From: Dermanyssus gallinae
Lineage: Eukaryota; Arthropoda; Arachnida; Mesostigmata; Dermanyssidae
DNA: 64,000 nucleotides
Reading direction: 5' to 3'
Assembly (NCBI GenBank): GCA_003439945.1
Contig: QVRM01004827.1
Location: 23,501-87,500 of the forward strand
A program made the position numbers and the translations under genes. The notes under the pieces were generated by a model that worked only from the letters and a program-made list of their open reading frames with translations, did no database searches and was not told the DNA's origin. This document shows, piece by piece, positions 46,712 through 57,675 of this stretch (position 1 is the stretch's first letter; each line of letters begins with the position of its first letter).

Positions 46712-47050
46712 TGTTGTTGTCGTCATTTATGCTGTTGTTGTTATTGTTGTTGTTGTTGTTGTTATTGTTGTTCTTGTTGTTCTTGTTGTTGTTGCTGCTG
46801 CTGCTGTATCTGCTATTGTTGCCGTCGTTTATGCTGTTGTTGTTGTTGCTGCCTTTGTTGTTGTTGTTGTTGTTGTTGTTGCTGCTGCCGTTGTTGTAGC
46901 GTCCATGTTGTTGTTGTTGTTGTTGTTGTTGTGTTTGTTGTTGTTGTTGTTATTATTGTAGCGTTCATGTTGTTGTTATTGTTGTTGCTGGTGCTGTGTG
47001 TGGGTTATTGTTGTCGATGTTCGAGTTGTCGTTGGTTATTGTTATTGCGT
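46712..47050. repeat. GTT trinucleotide array, about 340 bases
   Basis: GTT with GCT, GTC and ATT variants. Leu/Val frames are artefacts. Confidence 0.92.
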
Positions 47051-47349
47051 TCGTTTGTTCGCTTTGCTCATTGACTGATTGGCCGAGCCACCGCCGGTCA
47101 GCGAGCGGGCCACCAAACGTCAGGCCTGTGGTTAGACAACGCAGGCACCGACGTTGCATGCTGCTGTCGCCGCCGCCGCTGCTGCGTTAGGTGGCGGCCG
47201 CACACGCTGCCACCACCATCACGATCTTCATTCAACATCATGATGGTGAAGATGATGGTGGTAGCGACGGAGGCGACGACGACAACGATCACCGCAGAAT
47301 AGCTACAGACGTCAGCACTGCAATCATAGCAGAAAAAGGCAGCTGCAGC

Positions 47350-47495
47350 AGAAATAACAACAACAACAACAACTGCAGCCACAGCACCGAAACCAACGCC
47401 GGTACCCGCAGCGTCATCGCGTCAATATACACAACAATAACAGCGTTCAATATACACAACAATAACAGCATCATAACAGCAACAAGAACAGCAAC
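47350..47495. repeat. CAA/CAG array, inverted to its neighbours
   Basis: CAA/AAC/CAG triplets lying between the GTT arrays at 46712-47050 and 47820-48260. Confidence 0.85.
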
Positions 47496-47593
47496 AGCGC
47501 CGCTCTCGACAACGATGCGCTGCGGCGTGCAGTGGGCCGCTGAACAGCATACGCTGTACACCGATTGGTGTTTACTCTCCGGTGCGCTTCTTA

Positions 47594-47608
47594 CCCCCCC
47601 CCCCCCCC
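47594..47608. repeat. Poly-C run
   Basis: About 15 C in a row, followed by TC-rich sequence. Confidence 0.9.
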
Positions 47609-47819
47609 TCCCCGATCTGACTGGCTCCCTCCCTAGCAGCTGCTGCTGCTTTGAACTTCAAGCTGTCTGGGGGGAAGCAATCCGAGGGGAAGGGGGGAGC
47701 GGGGGGTGGTAGGTGAGGTGGAGTGAAGTGGGAGCCGGAGAGGAAATACCTGGATGCTGTACGCGTCACAGACTGTCGAGCCAGCCAGCCAGCGGTTATT
47801 CACCATTGACGAGAGACTA

Positions 47820-48065
47820 CTGCTGTTGCTGCTGCTGATGGTGTTGTTACTGTCTGTGCTGTTGTTATCAATAATGTTGTTGTAGGTGTGTTTATTGTTG
47901 TTGTTGTTGTTGTTGTTGTAGGTGTTGTTGTAGGTGTTGTTGTTGTAAGCGTTGTTGTTGTCGCCGGCCCATTGACTTGTTGACCTTACTCATTCGGCTC
48001 GCTATGCTCGTGAACAGCAGGACGCTAGATTAAAAATCGCTGTTGTTGTTGTCGTCATCAGCGAC

Positions 48066-48098
<33 letters not shown>

Positions 48099-48260
48099 GG
48101 TGGTAGTGGTATTGTTATTGTTGCCAGCCTGATTGTTGTTGCCGTTGTTGTTGTTGTTGTTGTTAGAGTTGTTACTGTTGTTGTTAGAGGTGTTACTGTT
48201 GTTGTGGTTGTGTTAGTTGTTGTTGTTGTTGCTGTTGTTATTGTTGTACTCGTCCGTTGT
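47820..48260. repeat. GTT trinucleotide array, about 440 bases
   Basis: GTT with GGT and GTA variants and short unique breaks. Confidence 0.92.
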
Positions 48261-48477
48261 TGTCTCCGTCATTGACAGCTGTTGCTCTCGCGATTGTCGC
48301 CGTCATCACTGGCGGTACCGTCAGCGTCACCGCTGCGAACCACACTACAAACCGACCGTCATACTAGTCGCGCATGTCCGCGGCGTTGCTGTCAGACACA
48401 CACAGACACATACGCAGACATACTTTTGCCGCAGTAGCTTACGCAGTAGTCTATCGTAGTAGTATCAGTAGTAGCAA

Positions 48478-48504
48478 TAGTAGTAGTAGTAGTAGTAGTA
48501 GTAG
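48478..48504. repeat. (TAG)n microsatellite
   Basis: About nine TAG units. Confidence 0.94.
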
Positions 48505-48744
48505 ATGTGCGAGCAGACAGCAAATGGGAAGGGCAGCAGGCACACGATTGAACGAAGCAGTTAAGTCGTCGAATAACGGTCTTTGCTGCGGCTGCTGCTG
48601 CTGCTGCAACGGTGGTGCTGTTGTTGTTGTTGTTGCTGGTGGATGGAGCTGCTCCTTTGCCGTTACCGGTTGCCTGTTGTCCCTCGCCGCCAGTGCTTCA
48701 GATGCGGGGCTGGTGTAGAGGAGGCGACAGCGCCCACGGCCGCC

Positions 48745-49140
48745 ACGACGACGACAACAACAACGACGACAGCAACAACAACGACGACAGCAACAACAGC
48801 AACGAAACCGATCATGATGACAGTGCGCGCCACCGCGGCCTGAGCACGAGACGAGGTACATGATGTACCAACTCCTCATTTATAGATACCACCACCACCA
48901 CCACCACCACCGCCGCTGTACGCTGATGACGGTGCAGCGAGGCTGCCAATGGCGGTACCAGCTACAGAGAAGTCATATTAACAGCAGAAAGCAGGAGTAA
49001 AAGGCTAGCTTACTGTATGGTGAAACTCATCGAGTGACAACCTCGACATTGACAACAACTACCACAAAAAACAACAACAACAACAACAGCAACAAGAACA
49101 GCAGCAGCGGCAGCAACAACAACGATAACAGGAAACAACA
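48745..49140. repeat. CAA/GAC/CCA arrays
   Basis: CAA/GAC triplets at 48745-48805, CCA at 48888-48912 and CAA/CAG at 49055-49140. Frames here are repeat-driven. Confidence 0.85.
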
Positions 49141-49149
49141 GCAACCACA

Positions 49150-49830
49150 ACATTAAATCAGAGTAGAACGAGAATAAGTTGAATGTAAGTTTTAAGTGTT
49201 GTTCTGCACGCGTGCTTCAGTGAAATTGCGTGCCTTCAGCTTGTGCGTCGTCATCATTGTTTTGTGGGCTAGAATCACAATTAGATTGCAGGCGTGTCGA
49301 CCGTTGGTTCACGAAACAGCTAAGCTTGTGGTGCGCTGTAACACGGATGCGCGCACAGTGTCGAGGCGCGCATTCCGTTCCTGCTCACACCACCACCTAT
49401 GTGGATGCGTTTCCACGTATTTAATTTGTTAAGTGTTTAATTTATGTAATTATTAAATATATACGTACATGCGTATATATACTTCAATGAAGATGGTCGA
49501 TTAGCAGTTGATTAAAGTAGTTGTCACCGGCTCGGCCTGAATGATGAGCAATTGTGCGGCTTCTTTACGTGCTTGACAGCTGCTGTCTCAAGTTGGATGC
49601 GTGGATGAAGGCTGTGCGCTGTACCAGTGCAGTACAACACAGAAGGTAACGCCGTAAACCAGGTCGCACGAACTACTGGTTATCAACATGTGATACTCAA
49701 ACAAGAAGTGATAATCCTCGCGCTCCTTCAGTATTCAAACTTCTCGCTCAGCTCGCTTCGTTCACCGTTCATGGAGTAGTTTACCTATGCCGCCGCCAGC
49801 ACAGTCATTATTGTCAACACCATCATCTTC
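49150..49830. other. Non-coding, no gene seen
   Basis: Short frames at 49196-49432 lack motif support. Confidence 0.4.
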
Positions 49831-50103
49831 ATGGTGCGCGAGCGGCTGTGTTTGTGTGCGAGGGCCGTCGAGGTGCCTTCGACCGGTGTGGGGACTCGTG
49901 ACAGTGGTTGGGGTGGTGATGATGGTTGCGGTGATGATGAGGGCAATGTGAGGGCGACCGTACGGCCGAAGTCGTATATGGTGGTCCGTACGTTGGGATG
50001 CACCGCCCTTACGCTGCCGCACTCTCTTCCACCCAATACTCCATACGAGAGCGTCAAGAGAGTTCAAGAGCATCGTGATCTCATCTTGACGTCGTCGACG
50101 TGA
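49831..50103 (+). CDS. Hypothetical 90-residue open frame
   Basis: ATG to TGA frame in GC-richer sequence with mixed composition (MVRERLCLCARAVEVPSTG, then a Gly/Asp patch, then YESVKRVQEHRDLILTSST). The opposite strand is also open, so coding is uncertain. It lies about 370 bases upstream of the initial exon at 50475. It could be an upstream exon or 5'UTR frame of that gene. Confidence 0.2.
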   Translation: MVRERLCLCARAVEVPSTGVGTRDSGWGGDDGCGDDEGNVRATVRPKSYMVVRTLGCTALTLPHSLPPNTPYESVKRVQEHRDLILTSST

Positions 50104-50474
50104 GGTTTATGTTGTTGCTGTTGTCGTCGTCCTTATCACCACCTATGTTGTCATGCTACAACTCAGTGAGACCTTGCGGATACCTTGTAGTGACAGCATG
50201 CCGCCTCATCGACGTGTTGTCGTTGATGCGCTCCGTCGTCGTGTTGATGATGTGAATAAATGCTGGACGTCTGCTGCAGGCAGGTGTATAGACGCGGCGC
50301 GAATTCGAAAGTGGTGGTGAAGGAAACGAGAGCGAGGCTAAACACCAAAACCGAACATCAAGAAGAAGAGTCTCGACACAGACCCGACCGAGATCGACCG
50401 AGAAGTGGTGTTCAGCTCGCGTCGCTGCTGCTACTGCTGTTGCTGGAGGTGCTAACTGACCCCACGGCAACATT

Positions 50475-50681
50475 ATGGAACGGAAACGGGCCAAATCAGC
50501 GCAGACAACGACGATGCGTCGCTCCAAGTCTCTACTATTCGACTACATGCACATCGGTTCGCTCATTGAGGAGCCGAAGTCTCAGCAGACGCGTCGACGC
50601 AGATCCATCAGCTCGATGGTGCGCGAGCACCGCGACTTCATCGACGACTATGATTACGTGTATGAGTCCAACGTGTACGAA
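50475..50681 (+). CDS. Initial coding exon, Arg/Ser-rich N-terminus
   Basis: The ATG at 50475 has A at -3 and G at +4 and is the first ATG after an in-frame TGA at 50457-50459. The frame reads MERKRAKSAQTTTMRRSKS, LLFDYMHIGSLIEEPKSQQ, TRRRRSISSMVREHRDFID and DYDYVYESNVYE, then ends at gaa|gtaagt (50682) in phase 0. That gives 69 codons with G/C-rich third positions. RRSKS and RRRRSIS look like basophilic kinase sites, and the end is Tyr/Asp-rich. I do not recognise the family. The rest of the protein lies in exons further downstream. It may be an alternative first exon of the plus-strand gene represented at 7.7 and 28 kb, or a separate gene. Confidence 0.65.
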
Positions 50682-51655
50682 GTAAGTTTTTTTTATTCGA
50701 GTTGTTGTTGTTGTTCCTGTTTGTGCATTTGTTTGTTGTTCGGCGGTTGTTCGCCAATTGATCGATTCGAATGCTCTTGCTGCTGCTACTACAGAAGTCG
50801 GTCAGAGAGCGCATTTCCTGTGGGGCGTGGCTACGCTGCTGTTCTCCATGCCGGTTGCTTAGTTTGCTCGGCTCAGTAAATTGATTCGCAAACTCTCGCA
50901 GTCCTTAATCTGATAATGGTAATAATAATAACAACTAAAAAGCATATACACTTATGTGGCAGCACAATTTTGTGTGGTAGCAAGTCAGTTTCGGTATCAG
51001 AGGGCCAATTTGCAACAATATGTAATTAATAATTGTGCTATGGCATTAGAGTATGCTGGCATGTGTCTGTCGAGACCTCCGTATGCCCGGAAATACCAAT
51101 TCCTTCGTCGCGACGCCACGTTACTCAATTTTAGTTGCTGCAAATTAAGGTAACGTGGCTTTTGAAAACAAATGCTGCATGCTAACGTGTCCTAGGTGTA
51201 TGTTATTATCGTTGTTTGCTGACTAGGAGCTACGAGCTACGTAATATAAGACATACATGTTTTCTATTTTTATTTTTTGTTAGAATTATTTTTTGATCTG
51301 CGATCAAAAAACAAACCAAGTTTTGCGGCACAGGATATCTTCAAATAATGACAAAGGCGTCATTAGCTTTGTTTCTGTCACTTGGGTAGACTGGATAAGT
51401 GTTCCGCATCTCCGAACACAGGTAGCAGGTGCTTTAAGCTAGCTTGCTACAACGTATGAGCGGAGATCCTCCAGAACCTACTCCATAACAAAGTCAGGGA
51501 TTCGTTTTCTCGTGCTTCCGCGTTACACCTCAACAAACAGCACAGCTCCGAAGTTTTATTTAATGTTTACTTCTCAATAAGTCGCATATGATGTAAAATA
51601 TGCACATATATATGTATATATAAATGTCGCAATAGTGGCATATGATTGTAAATAT
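50682..51655. other. Presumed intron, no further exon seen
   Basis: Starts with the donor gtaagt and a T-rich tract. A short GTT patch follows at about 50700-50720. No coding signal. Confidence 0.45.
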
Positions 51656-51659
51656 TATA

Positions 51660-53100
51660 TACTATATTTAAGCGCACGTCTGCGAACACAACCGGCAACG
51701 ACATTGATCGCCGGCCTGATGACACCCTTGGGTTAAACAACCAGGTAGTCACTTGCCTGCCACTCCGACAAAAATTGCCGAAATGGTCCGTAATAGGTGG
51801 CCTAAGCTTGACTCTGATTGTTTCCACTGCCAGTCCGCAAACTCCAGCTGTTGGCCTCAGCGGGGTATTACGTCTGTTGCAGCCAATCGACCCCCGCGGC
51901 GAAACGTAATGGCATTCGTTATCCGCGAATTCGTTTGCAGGCCTTATGATAAAGGTAAGATTCTACGTCGCCGACAATCCGACGAATGGCGCCGCGGTTC
52001 CGGTGGACCACTATTTGTACTGTGATGGGCTACTACGTCATCCGCATACATGACGACGGCGTTTCTAAACTTCTATCGAACCTGGCGGGCTACGTCTGCG
52101 ATAAGTAAGGAAAAACCAAGGCAAATGGGGAGGATCCTCACATTTGATCTATATTCATACGCTTCTTATGTTTACTTCAAGGCAGTCTTCAGCAAAGAAG
52201 CTGCAGAGCTTAATGCAGAGCAGATTTGTAAAAGAGGACCACCCACTCCAGCGTGTCGATATGAATCGGGTAGTAAGTAATAGAGGGCTTTGCCGAACGC
52301 CTTGACATAATCAACAAAGACGGCGTATAATTGACCCCCAGGTACCGCCATTCTCTCATCTGTTCTCAACGAGCAATCTTCCTCATCATCTCATCATTTT
52401 TTTCGGCGCTCCATAAGCAGTTTTTAATGTTGCTTTCAGTCGGCCACAGAAGGCCCTACTTAGAAACTATCTGGGTATCGGGATATAAAGCCGTGCTTAA
52501 CGCAGGAGCCCCAAAAGTTCCGATCTGCTCAAAGTCAGAGTCGAGCCCGGTGGCGTGGTGGCTTAAGTCTGCGCCTCGCAACCGGAGGAGACAAAGGTGC
52601 GCGGGTTCGAGCCCCACCGTTGCACATTTGTATTTATGGGGTTCGGTCTATGAAGCAATGTGAAAAACAGTTCCATGGACGTTATATCTTGCCTGAAAGT
52701 CACCCCCAAAACTTTACTGTTCAAAGTCAGCAAGTTTAACTCACCAGCCGTGACTTGCGCGCTTCTACACGCAAATTTAGCTGCCTAGACAAATAAGTTG
52801 TCAGCTAGCTACTAACGTGGGACGCGCCCCTAGTCAGGCATGTACAGGACACTGGCACCGGCAGATGCTTCCGTGCTGGAATGTCAAGAACCTGGCAAAC
52901 CTGAACTTCTGTCGGATGTTCAAGGTTTTGTAATAGGATAGTGTCGATAGTGTTCCTTCCACATTGGCAAATGTACATTAATTTATCGCGGACATTTGCA
53001 CAATCCAGGCCTCTGTTCTCCACAAGCCCATGAAGCTCAAGAAGCCCATTCCTGTCGGTGGGGAAATATCAATACGACAGCTGAAGACACCGCACTAACG
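51660..53100 (-). mobile_element. Non-LTR retrotransposon relic (EN and RT)
   Basis: Minus strand, decayed. The endonuclease end (about 53060-52850) reads NGLLELHGLVENRGLDCANV, then RDKLMYICQCGRNTIDTILL, matching the C-terminal part of the apurinic-type endonuclease (NG.STID). The RT follows at about 52345-52030: QLYAVFVDYVKAFGKALYYL, DSYRHAGVGGPLLQICSA, then a frame change and GFSLLIADVARQVR. The catalytic box is MYADDVV, with YADD at complement 52037-52048. In the first catalytic motif the usual AFD reads AFG. A Cys-rich segment CLTQGCHQAGDQCRCRLCSQ follows at about 51725-51665 and recurs at 57676-57945. Stops and frameshifts make it inactive. A SINE-A is inserted between EN and RT. Confidence 0.78.
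52529..52730 (+). repeat. SINE-A copy 5 with target-site duplication
   Basis: The element at 52539-52720 is flanked by tcaaagtcag at 52529-52538 and 52721-52730. Head gcccggtggcgtggtggctt, B box GGTTCGAGCCC near 52603-52613, family body, and a decayed stem-loop (gcctgaaagtcaccc). It interrupts the minus-strand non-LTR relic, so it is the younger insertion. Confidence 0.92.
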
Positions 53101-53403
53101 GCATCGGCAACATGATCGCCATCGTAATGAGGCGGCAGGTAGAAGCAATGCGAATTGAAACTATCTAGAGGTGAGCGTCATCCAAGACTCACCGCGACAC
53201 ACACATTGCACTCGGCGTGACCCTGCTCGTAAATAGATTGAATGTGCCCTGTCTTCCGTCTGGAAGACTTACCGACGAATGAAAACCTCGCATCTCACAG
53301 AAATGCAGTTTCCATCGTATGAGAGGTGCAATGTCCACATTTTCCGACAAGCGTTCTAGTGTAGCTCCGAAGTATAGAGGTCCGCATCAGGAAAAGCGAA
53401 CAG
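53101..53403. other. Probable decayed retrotransposon 5' region
   Basis: No frame recognised; by position it may be the upstream part of the non-LTR relic. Confidence 0.3.
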
Positions 53404-53438
53404 ACCGGAGAACTCCGCAGACAGCGGAGTTCTCCGGT
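53404..53438. other. Perfect hairpin, 15-bp stem
   Basis: Left arm accggagaactccgc (53404-53418), loop agaca, right arm gcggagttctccggt (53424-53438). In RNA it could extend three more pairs (C-G, A-U, G-U). Confidence 0.95.
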
Positions 53439-54140
53439 TTGCTCGCGGAGTCCAAATGATGGTTCTATACATTCGCATGGAGGTTATCTGTACGTATATT
53501 AAGTACAGAACCTAGGCGGCAGCCACACAAAGAGATAGTATTTTTGTACGCGTAAAATCGACCCGCATTATGTGGCGATTTTTTCGTATAGGACCATGAC
53601 ATATCTAACAGCAATTACTCGTATACCTTGCCGCTCAACTCGGCGTATCGACGTAGGGTTTTACAAATGTGAGCTACTTTTAAGAGTTAACTCTCTTGCT
53701 CTTGCCTTCTTCAGGGCCGACACAGTGAAGATCTACGCCAAGTACATACTTGTGCTCAGACCCGTTGCATCTACCTGGATAGAGTCATAGATATTGTTGC
53801 CGCTCAATGAAATCAAATACTGTGCCATTTTTAATTGCAACAGACTGTGCCGGTTTATGGAAGTTATAGCCGTCTGCACGAGAACGCATGCGTATCAAGT
53901 CCTTCACAGAGGATGCACGTAACCACCGATCGTTTTGCGATTCTGGATGTTTGCTGCAAAACAGTTTTCCAACTGTCGGAACTTCAACTTAAATGCGCAT
54001 TCATTTATAGGATGCGGAATGCACCTACACGCAGTAAACACATGAACAGAGTCAATTATTCAATGAGTAGTTAGATAATTCAACGGTCACTGACCGTAGA
54101 CGTCGTTGAGTCGTCTCATGTATAACGAACCTATAGAAAA
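53439..54140. other. Non-coding, no gene seen
   Basis: Short frames at 53572-53790 and 53835-54074 have no recognised motif. Confidence 0.4.
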
Positions 54141-54308
54141 GTCGGCAGGGTTCGAGACCCAGACCGGCCACTCTTAAATTGGTTTGCATGGTTTCCAATT
54201 TAGACAAGGTAAATGCCGGAGTGGATTAAAATTAGCCATGACATGAATAAACCGTACACGGGCAATTGCCTTACGGAAAAGATTTAAAAAAACAAACAAA
54301 AAAAAAGT
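54141..54308 (+). repeat. SINE-B copy 2, 5'-truncated
   Basis: Starts at gtcggcagggttcgagaccc (B box 54149-54159) and matches the 28654 copy through to the 3' end (gtacacgggcaattgcctta), then an A-rich tail to about 54308. The A-box half is missing. Confidence 0.88.
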
Positions 54309-54334
54309 TACGTTCGAGGTACAGCGGATAGTTT

Positions 54335-54600
54335 CTACAGTAACAATTTCTTAAACACCAAAGAAATATCGCGACAGTCGACCGAACGTTGTGCGATGCG
54401 ACTCACAAACGGCGCAATTAGTCGTTGTGGCGTCGTGTATATGATAAACTCATCATCCGTCAGCTTGCCCTGATGTCCTGATTTGACGGATTTGAGGTCG
54501 ATCACGTGACGGCTCCCGTGATTACCAATCAAGAATCTTGCTTCGATCGATTCCAGCGTCGCGTCCGCTTTAGCACGCAGCGCAACGGCGACCAGCGATC
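54335..54600 (-). pseudogene. Unrecognised protein-like frame, possibly frameshifted
   Basis: On the minus strand an 86-codon non-repetitive stretch reads SLVAVALRAKADATLESIEA, RFLIGNHGSRHVIDLKSVKS, DDEFIIYTTPQRLIAPFVSR and IAQRSVDCRDISLVF. It begins just after an in-frame stop. The adjacent frame upstream (54822-54529: ETHLQEPVYVMDSAYFFEIT and others) is also open. One frameshift near 54595 would join them. I recognise no family. Candidates are a pseudogene, a transposon piece or an exon. Confidence 0.3.
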
Positions 54601-54822
54601 AACCGTTACCAGCTGCTGTTGAATTTGAATAGCTGCTCGACCAGCTTTCGAGAGAAGGCTTGCTGTGTGAATATGTAATTTGTTGAATGGTTTTCCCCTT
54701 CTTTTTCTTGTTATCTCAAAGAAGTACGCCGAGTCCATGACGTATACAGGTTCTTGTAAATGCGTCTCTAGACTGAACGGCCTACAGTTGACATGGGTAT
54801 CAGCAACAGCCAACAGCAACAC

Positions 54823-55407
54823 TAAGTTAAGTGGCTTCTACGTCGTCGAAGCGTTTCGAACCACTCGTTTGAAGCCTTGTTGACCAGTTTTAAGAAAGAT
54901 AGAACAACAAAATGCTTCGTAGTGTCATAGATCGGCTATCGTTGTTTCGATACGGCCGGCCTTCAGCCAGCTAATATGTCATGCACGATTGAAGCGATTA
55001 TTTAGTCATTAGCTAACTACAACCAGGTATGGCTAGACAGGCTGTGATTACATCATCACCTACGTATGTATGTATGTATGTCTGTCTGCAACCGCGTGTA
55101 GTTATATATGTGTGTATGAGTTCAAAGCCGCATTTGCTTTTAGGCGCACTTCGAACCCGACACGTAACTGACGCACTCGCGTCGGCGTCACATGCTCATT
55201 GTCGACGTCCATACGCTTTAAGCTTGCTTAGTAATGCCCACCAGTTGTTTACTCAGTAAGCCGGAAGTGGAATGTCATGTAAGTGGAGCGTAGGCATCAC
55301 CATCATCATAATGAAATCAATTATGAAATTTCATTCGAGAAACGTGGATATCATGCTCTAAAGAGTTCTTTTCGTTTTAAAGTTGTAAAAATACCTATGG
55401 TAAACAG

Positions 55408-55409
<2 letters not shown>
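54823..55409. other. Non-coding, no gene seen
   Basis: A short TATG run lies at 55063-55082. No coding exon. Confidence 0.45.

Positions 55410-55471
<62 letters not shown>
55410..55471. repeat. (AT)n microsatellite
   Basis: AT run of about 62 bases. Confidence 0.97.
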
Positions 55472-55473
<2 letters not shown>

Positions 55474-56718
55474 AACGTGAGTAGTACGAATGCAGCGTGC
55501 GAACTCGCATTCCGAAGCCCGACTAATATCGTATGCCAGATTTCCGGCCCGATACCTAAAACTATGGATGTCTCGCATGACTACAAAAAGGCTGGTTTGA
55601 CAAATCTGGCGGAGAAACGCATTAGCTGGTGATGAGATATGCCTGTTGTTTGGGGGGGCGAACCGCAACTAGTTGGCGGGTTCGACCTTTATCAGCGACG
55701 ACTGCCTGTGGGATTGAATTACTAGAGCTGCGGGTGTAATTTTGTTTGTTTTAATTCTCAACGGTCGAAAACGCTAGGGCGTTTCGAACTCGATTGTTTT
55801 TTGTTTTTGTGGCCAATACTTACTGCTCATATTCGGCACAGCGGTTACAACGCGACTGAACTTTACGTCATCATTCCAGGTTAGCACTGCTGTAATTACA
55901 CCCTAAACCAATATTGGCGGTAGTTATCAAATCATGTTTTCCATTTTAAACGTGATTTATTTAACTGCATTTTACAACGCTTAAGTCTTCGGTAAATACG
56001 TAAATCGGTAATTAATCGGAATATCGTCGTAGAAGGTGCACTTACAAGTACGTTTGGTCAGCATACGCTGAAAGAAAATATCATAGGCATTCTCTCGTGT
56101 AAGCACGCGTTCTTTCCGTGCATGTATGCGTCGAATCGAGTGTGGGCGAGAACGGTCACTTTGAGAGAGTAAGCCGCATGCCATTACGAGCCTGGGTTTT
56201 GGAAACCGCTAAACTCGTGTGGGCCCAACGAAAATTAAAGATGTTCTGTGTATGTGTATGTTTGTGTCAAAAAAGAGAGCGTGAATGAATTGGTTTCTTG
56301 CCATATTGGTTACTAATGTAGTTGCTAATCATTAGCTTGGATTAGCTCTGATCACGCACGCACGATGCATCATCATACGATGTACCCGGTGGTAACGCGG
56401 GTAAGCTTGCAAAGTATCGTTGCTTGCAACAGTCTAGATTTTGTTCATGTCGCAAAGCTAGTCAAAGCAAACCGTTATTACATTACCTATTCTACGCCAA
56501 TTAACTGCGGCTTGCTTGTGTTAACTGTGTTAACAGCGAACAACGTAGAATCTTTGTGCAGTAGAAACAACGATAATAACGACAACATCAGCAGTAGCAG
56601 AAATAATAGCGAGCCGAGATCAACCATAACTAAATGTTGCTCTACAGGCATATCCAGAATGTGTATTTTTGTCGCCTCAATCATTTATTCAGCTATTCTC
56701 ACTGTGGTAAGACCCATT

Positions 56719-56720
<2 letters not shown>
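55472..56720. other. Non-coding, no gene seen
   Basis: Short frames only; the longest (56365-56802) runs into an AT array and has no motif. Confidence 0.45.

Positions 56721-56757
<37 letters not shown>
56721..56757. repeat. (AT)n microsatellite
   Basis: AT run of about 36 bases. Confidence 0.96.
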
Positions 56758-56759
<2 letters not shown>

Positions 56760-56844
56760 CGCATACATAAACCTATGTCTAGAAAGTGTTTTATTTTGTT
56801 AGCAGGTTTTCACGCCATTAGCTCGGGCCTAGAATTACAAACAT

Positions 56845-56905
56845 TCTATAAGGAGATTTATTTTAATTCTAGACCATCCTCCGTCGTTTACGTGCTTGGA
56901 ATCTA
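56845..56905 (-). repeat. SINE-C 3' fragment
   Basis: Matches the 3' end of SINE-C (complement of gacggaggat.gtctagaatt, ending aatctcctta). The head and stem-loop are missing. Confidence 0.7.
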
Positions 56906-56959
56906 GAGCTCGAGCCTGCACACTTTGTTCAGTAGCGCATCCGGATCCGAAAGAGTTCC

Positions 56960-57480
56960 AATACTCTACGAGTAATTTTGTCGCCGAGCGGAGTTTTTAT
57001 CAAAAATGTTAAATTTTCAACAAATAAACGCTCGCCGGGAAATGCGCGAATTGACCTTCAGGCAATTGCAGAAGACCCTGGATTGCTTCAGAGAGTAAAT
57101 GCGGGAGTTAAGCAATGGTTACAAGATCGAGACCAAAGCATCCTCCATGTCGACAATGCACCGGCGCACACGTCGTTACTGATTTGTATTATTTGATAAA
57201 AAAAATTTGATTGCTGTATTTCCGCAACTTCCATATTCGCCAGACCTGGCCCCTGCTACTTTTACTGTTCCCACGCAAAACCAAAATTGAACGAACAGCG
57301 TTTCGAGTCTATGGAGAAGATAAAGAAAAATTCGCAGGAGCAACTCAGTTCAATCTCGATTGACACGTTTAAAAATGTCCCAAAGAGTGGAAAAGAGGGT
57401 GGCGAAACAAGTGCCTTGTAGCGAGAGCTATTTTGAAGGGAACAAACACTTTTGGAAGAATAAATATTCTTTGTTTTGTG
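56960..57480 (+). mobile_element. Mariner transposase relic
   Basis: Frames on the plus strand carry VNAGVKQWLQDRDQSILHVD, then NAPAHTSLL, then (shifted) FPQLPYSPDLAPATF, IKKNSQEQLSSISIDTFKNV and YFEGNK. The second catalytic block (HVDNAPAHTS) is intact. In the third, APCD has become APAT, losing the catalytic aspartate. Several frameshifts and stops follow. The C-terminal phrase KKNSQEQ is shared with the deleted mariner at 24525, suggesting the same family. Confidence 0.78.
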
Positions 57481-57675
57481 AATATGTATCCGCATTTTTC
57501 GATCTACCCTCATGTATACTATAATGACGATGAGAGCAGCTAACAGTGGAACGATAAGAGTAACGTCGGTAACATTTAGAGAACACGACCGGTAAAAATA
57601 GCTCTTTTTTTGCTCGTATATTCTGTACATGTAAAACATCCATACGATAACTTTGCATTTTAAGATGGTACATAA

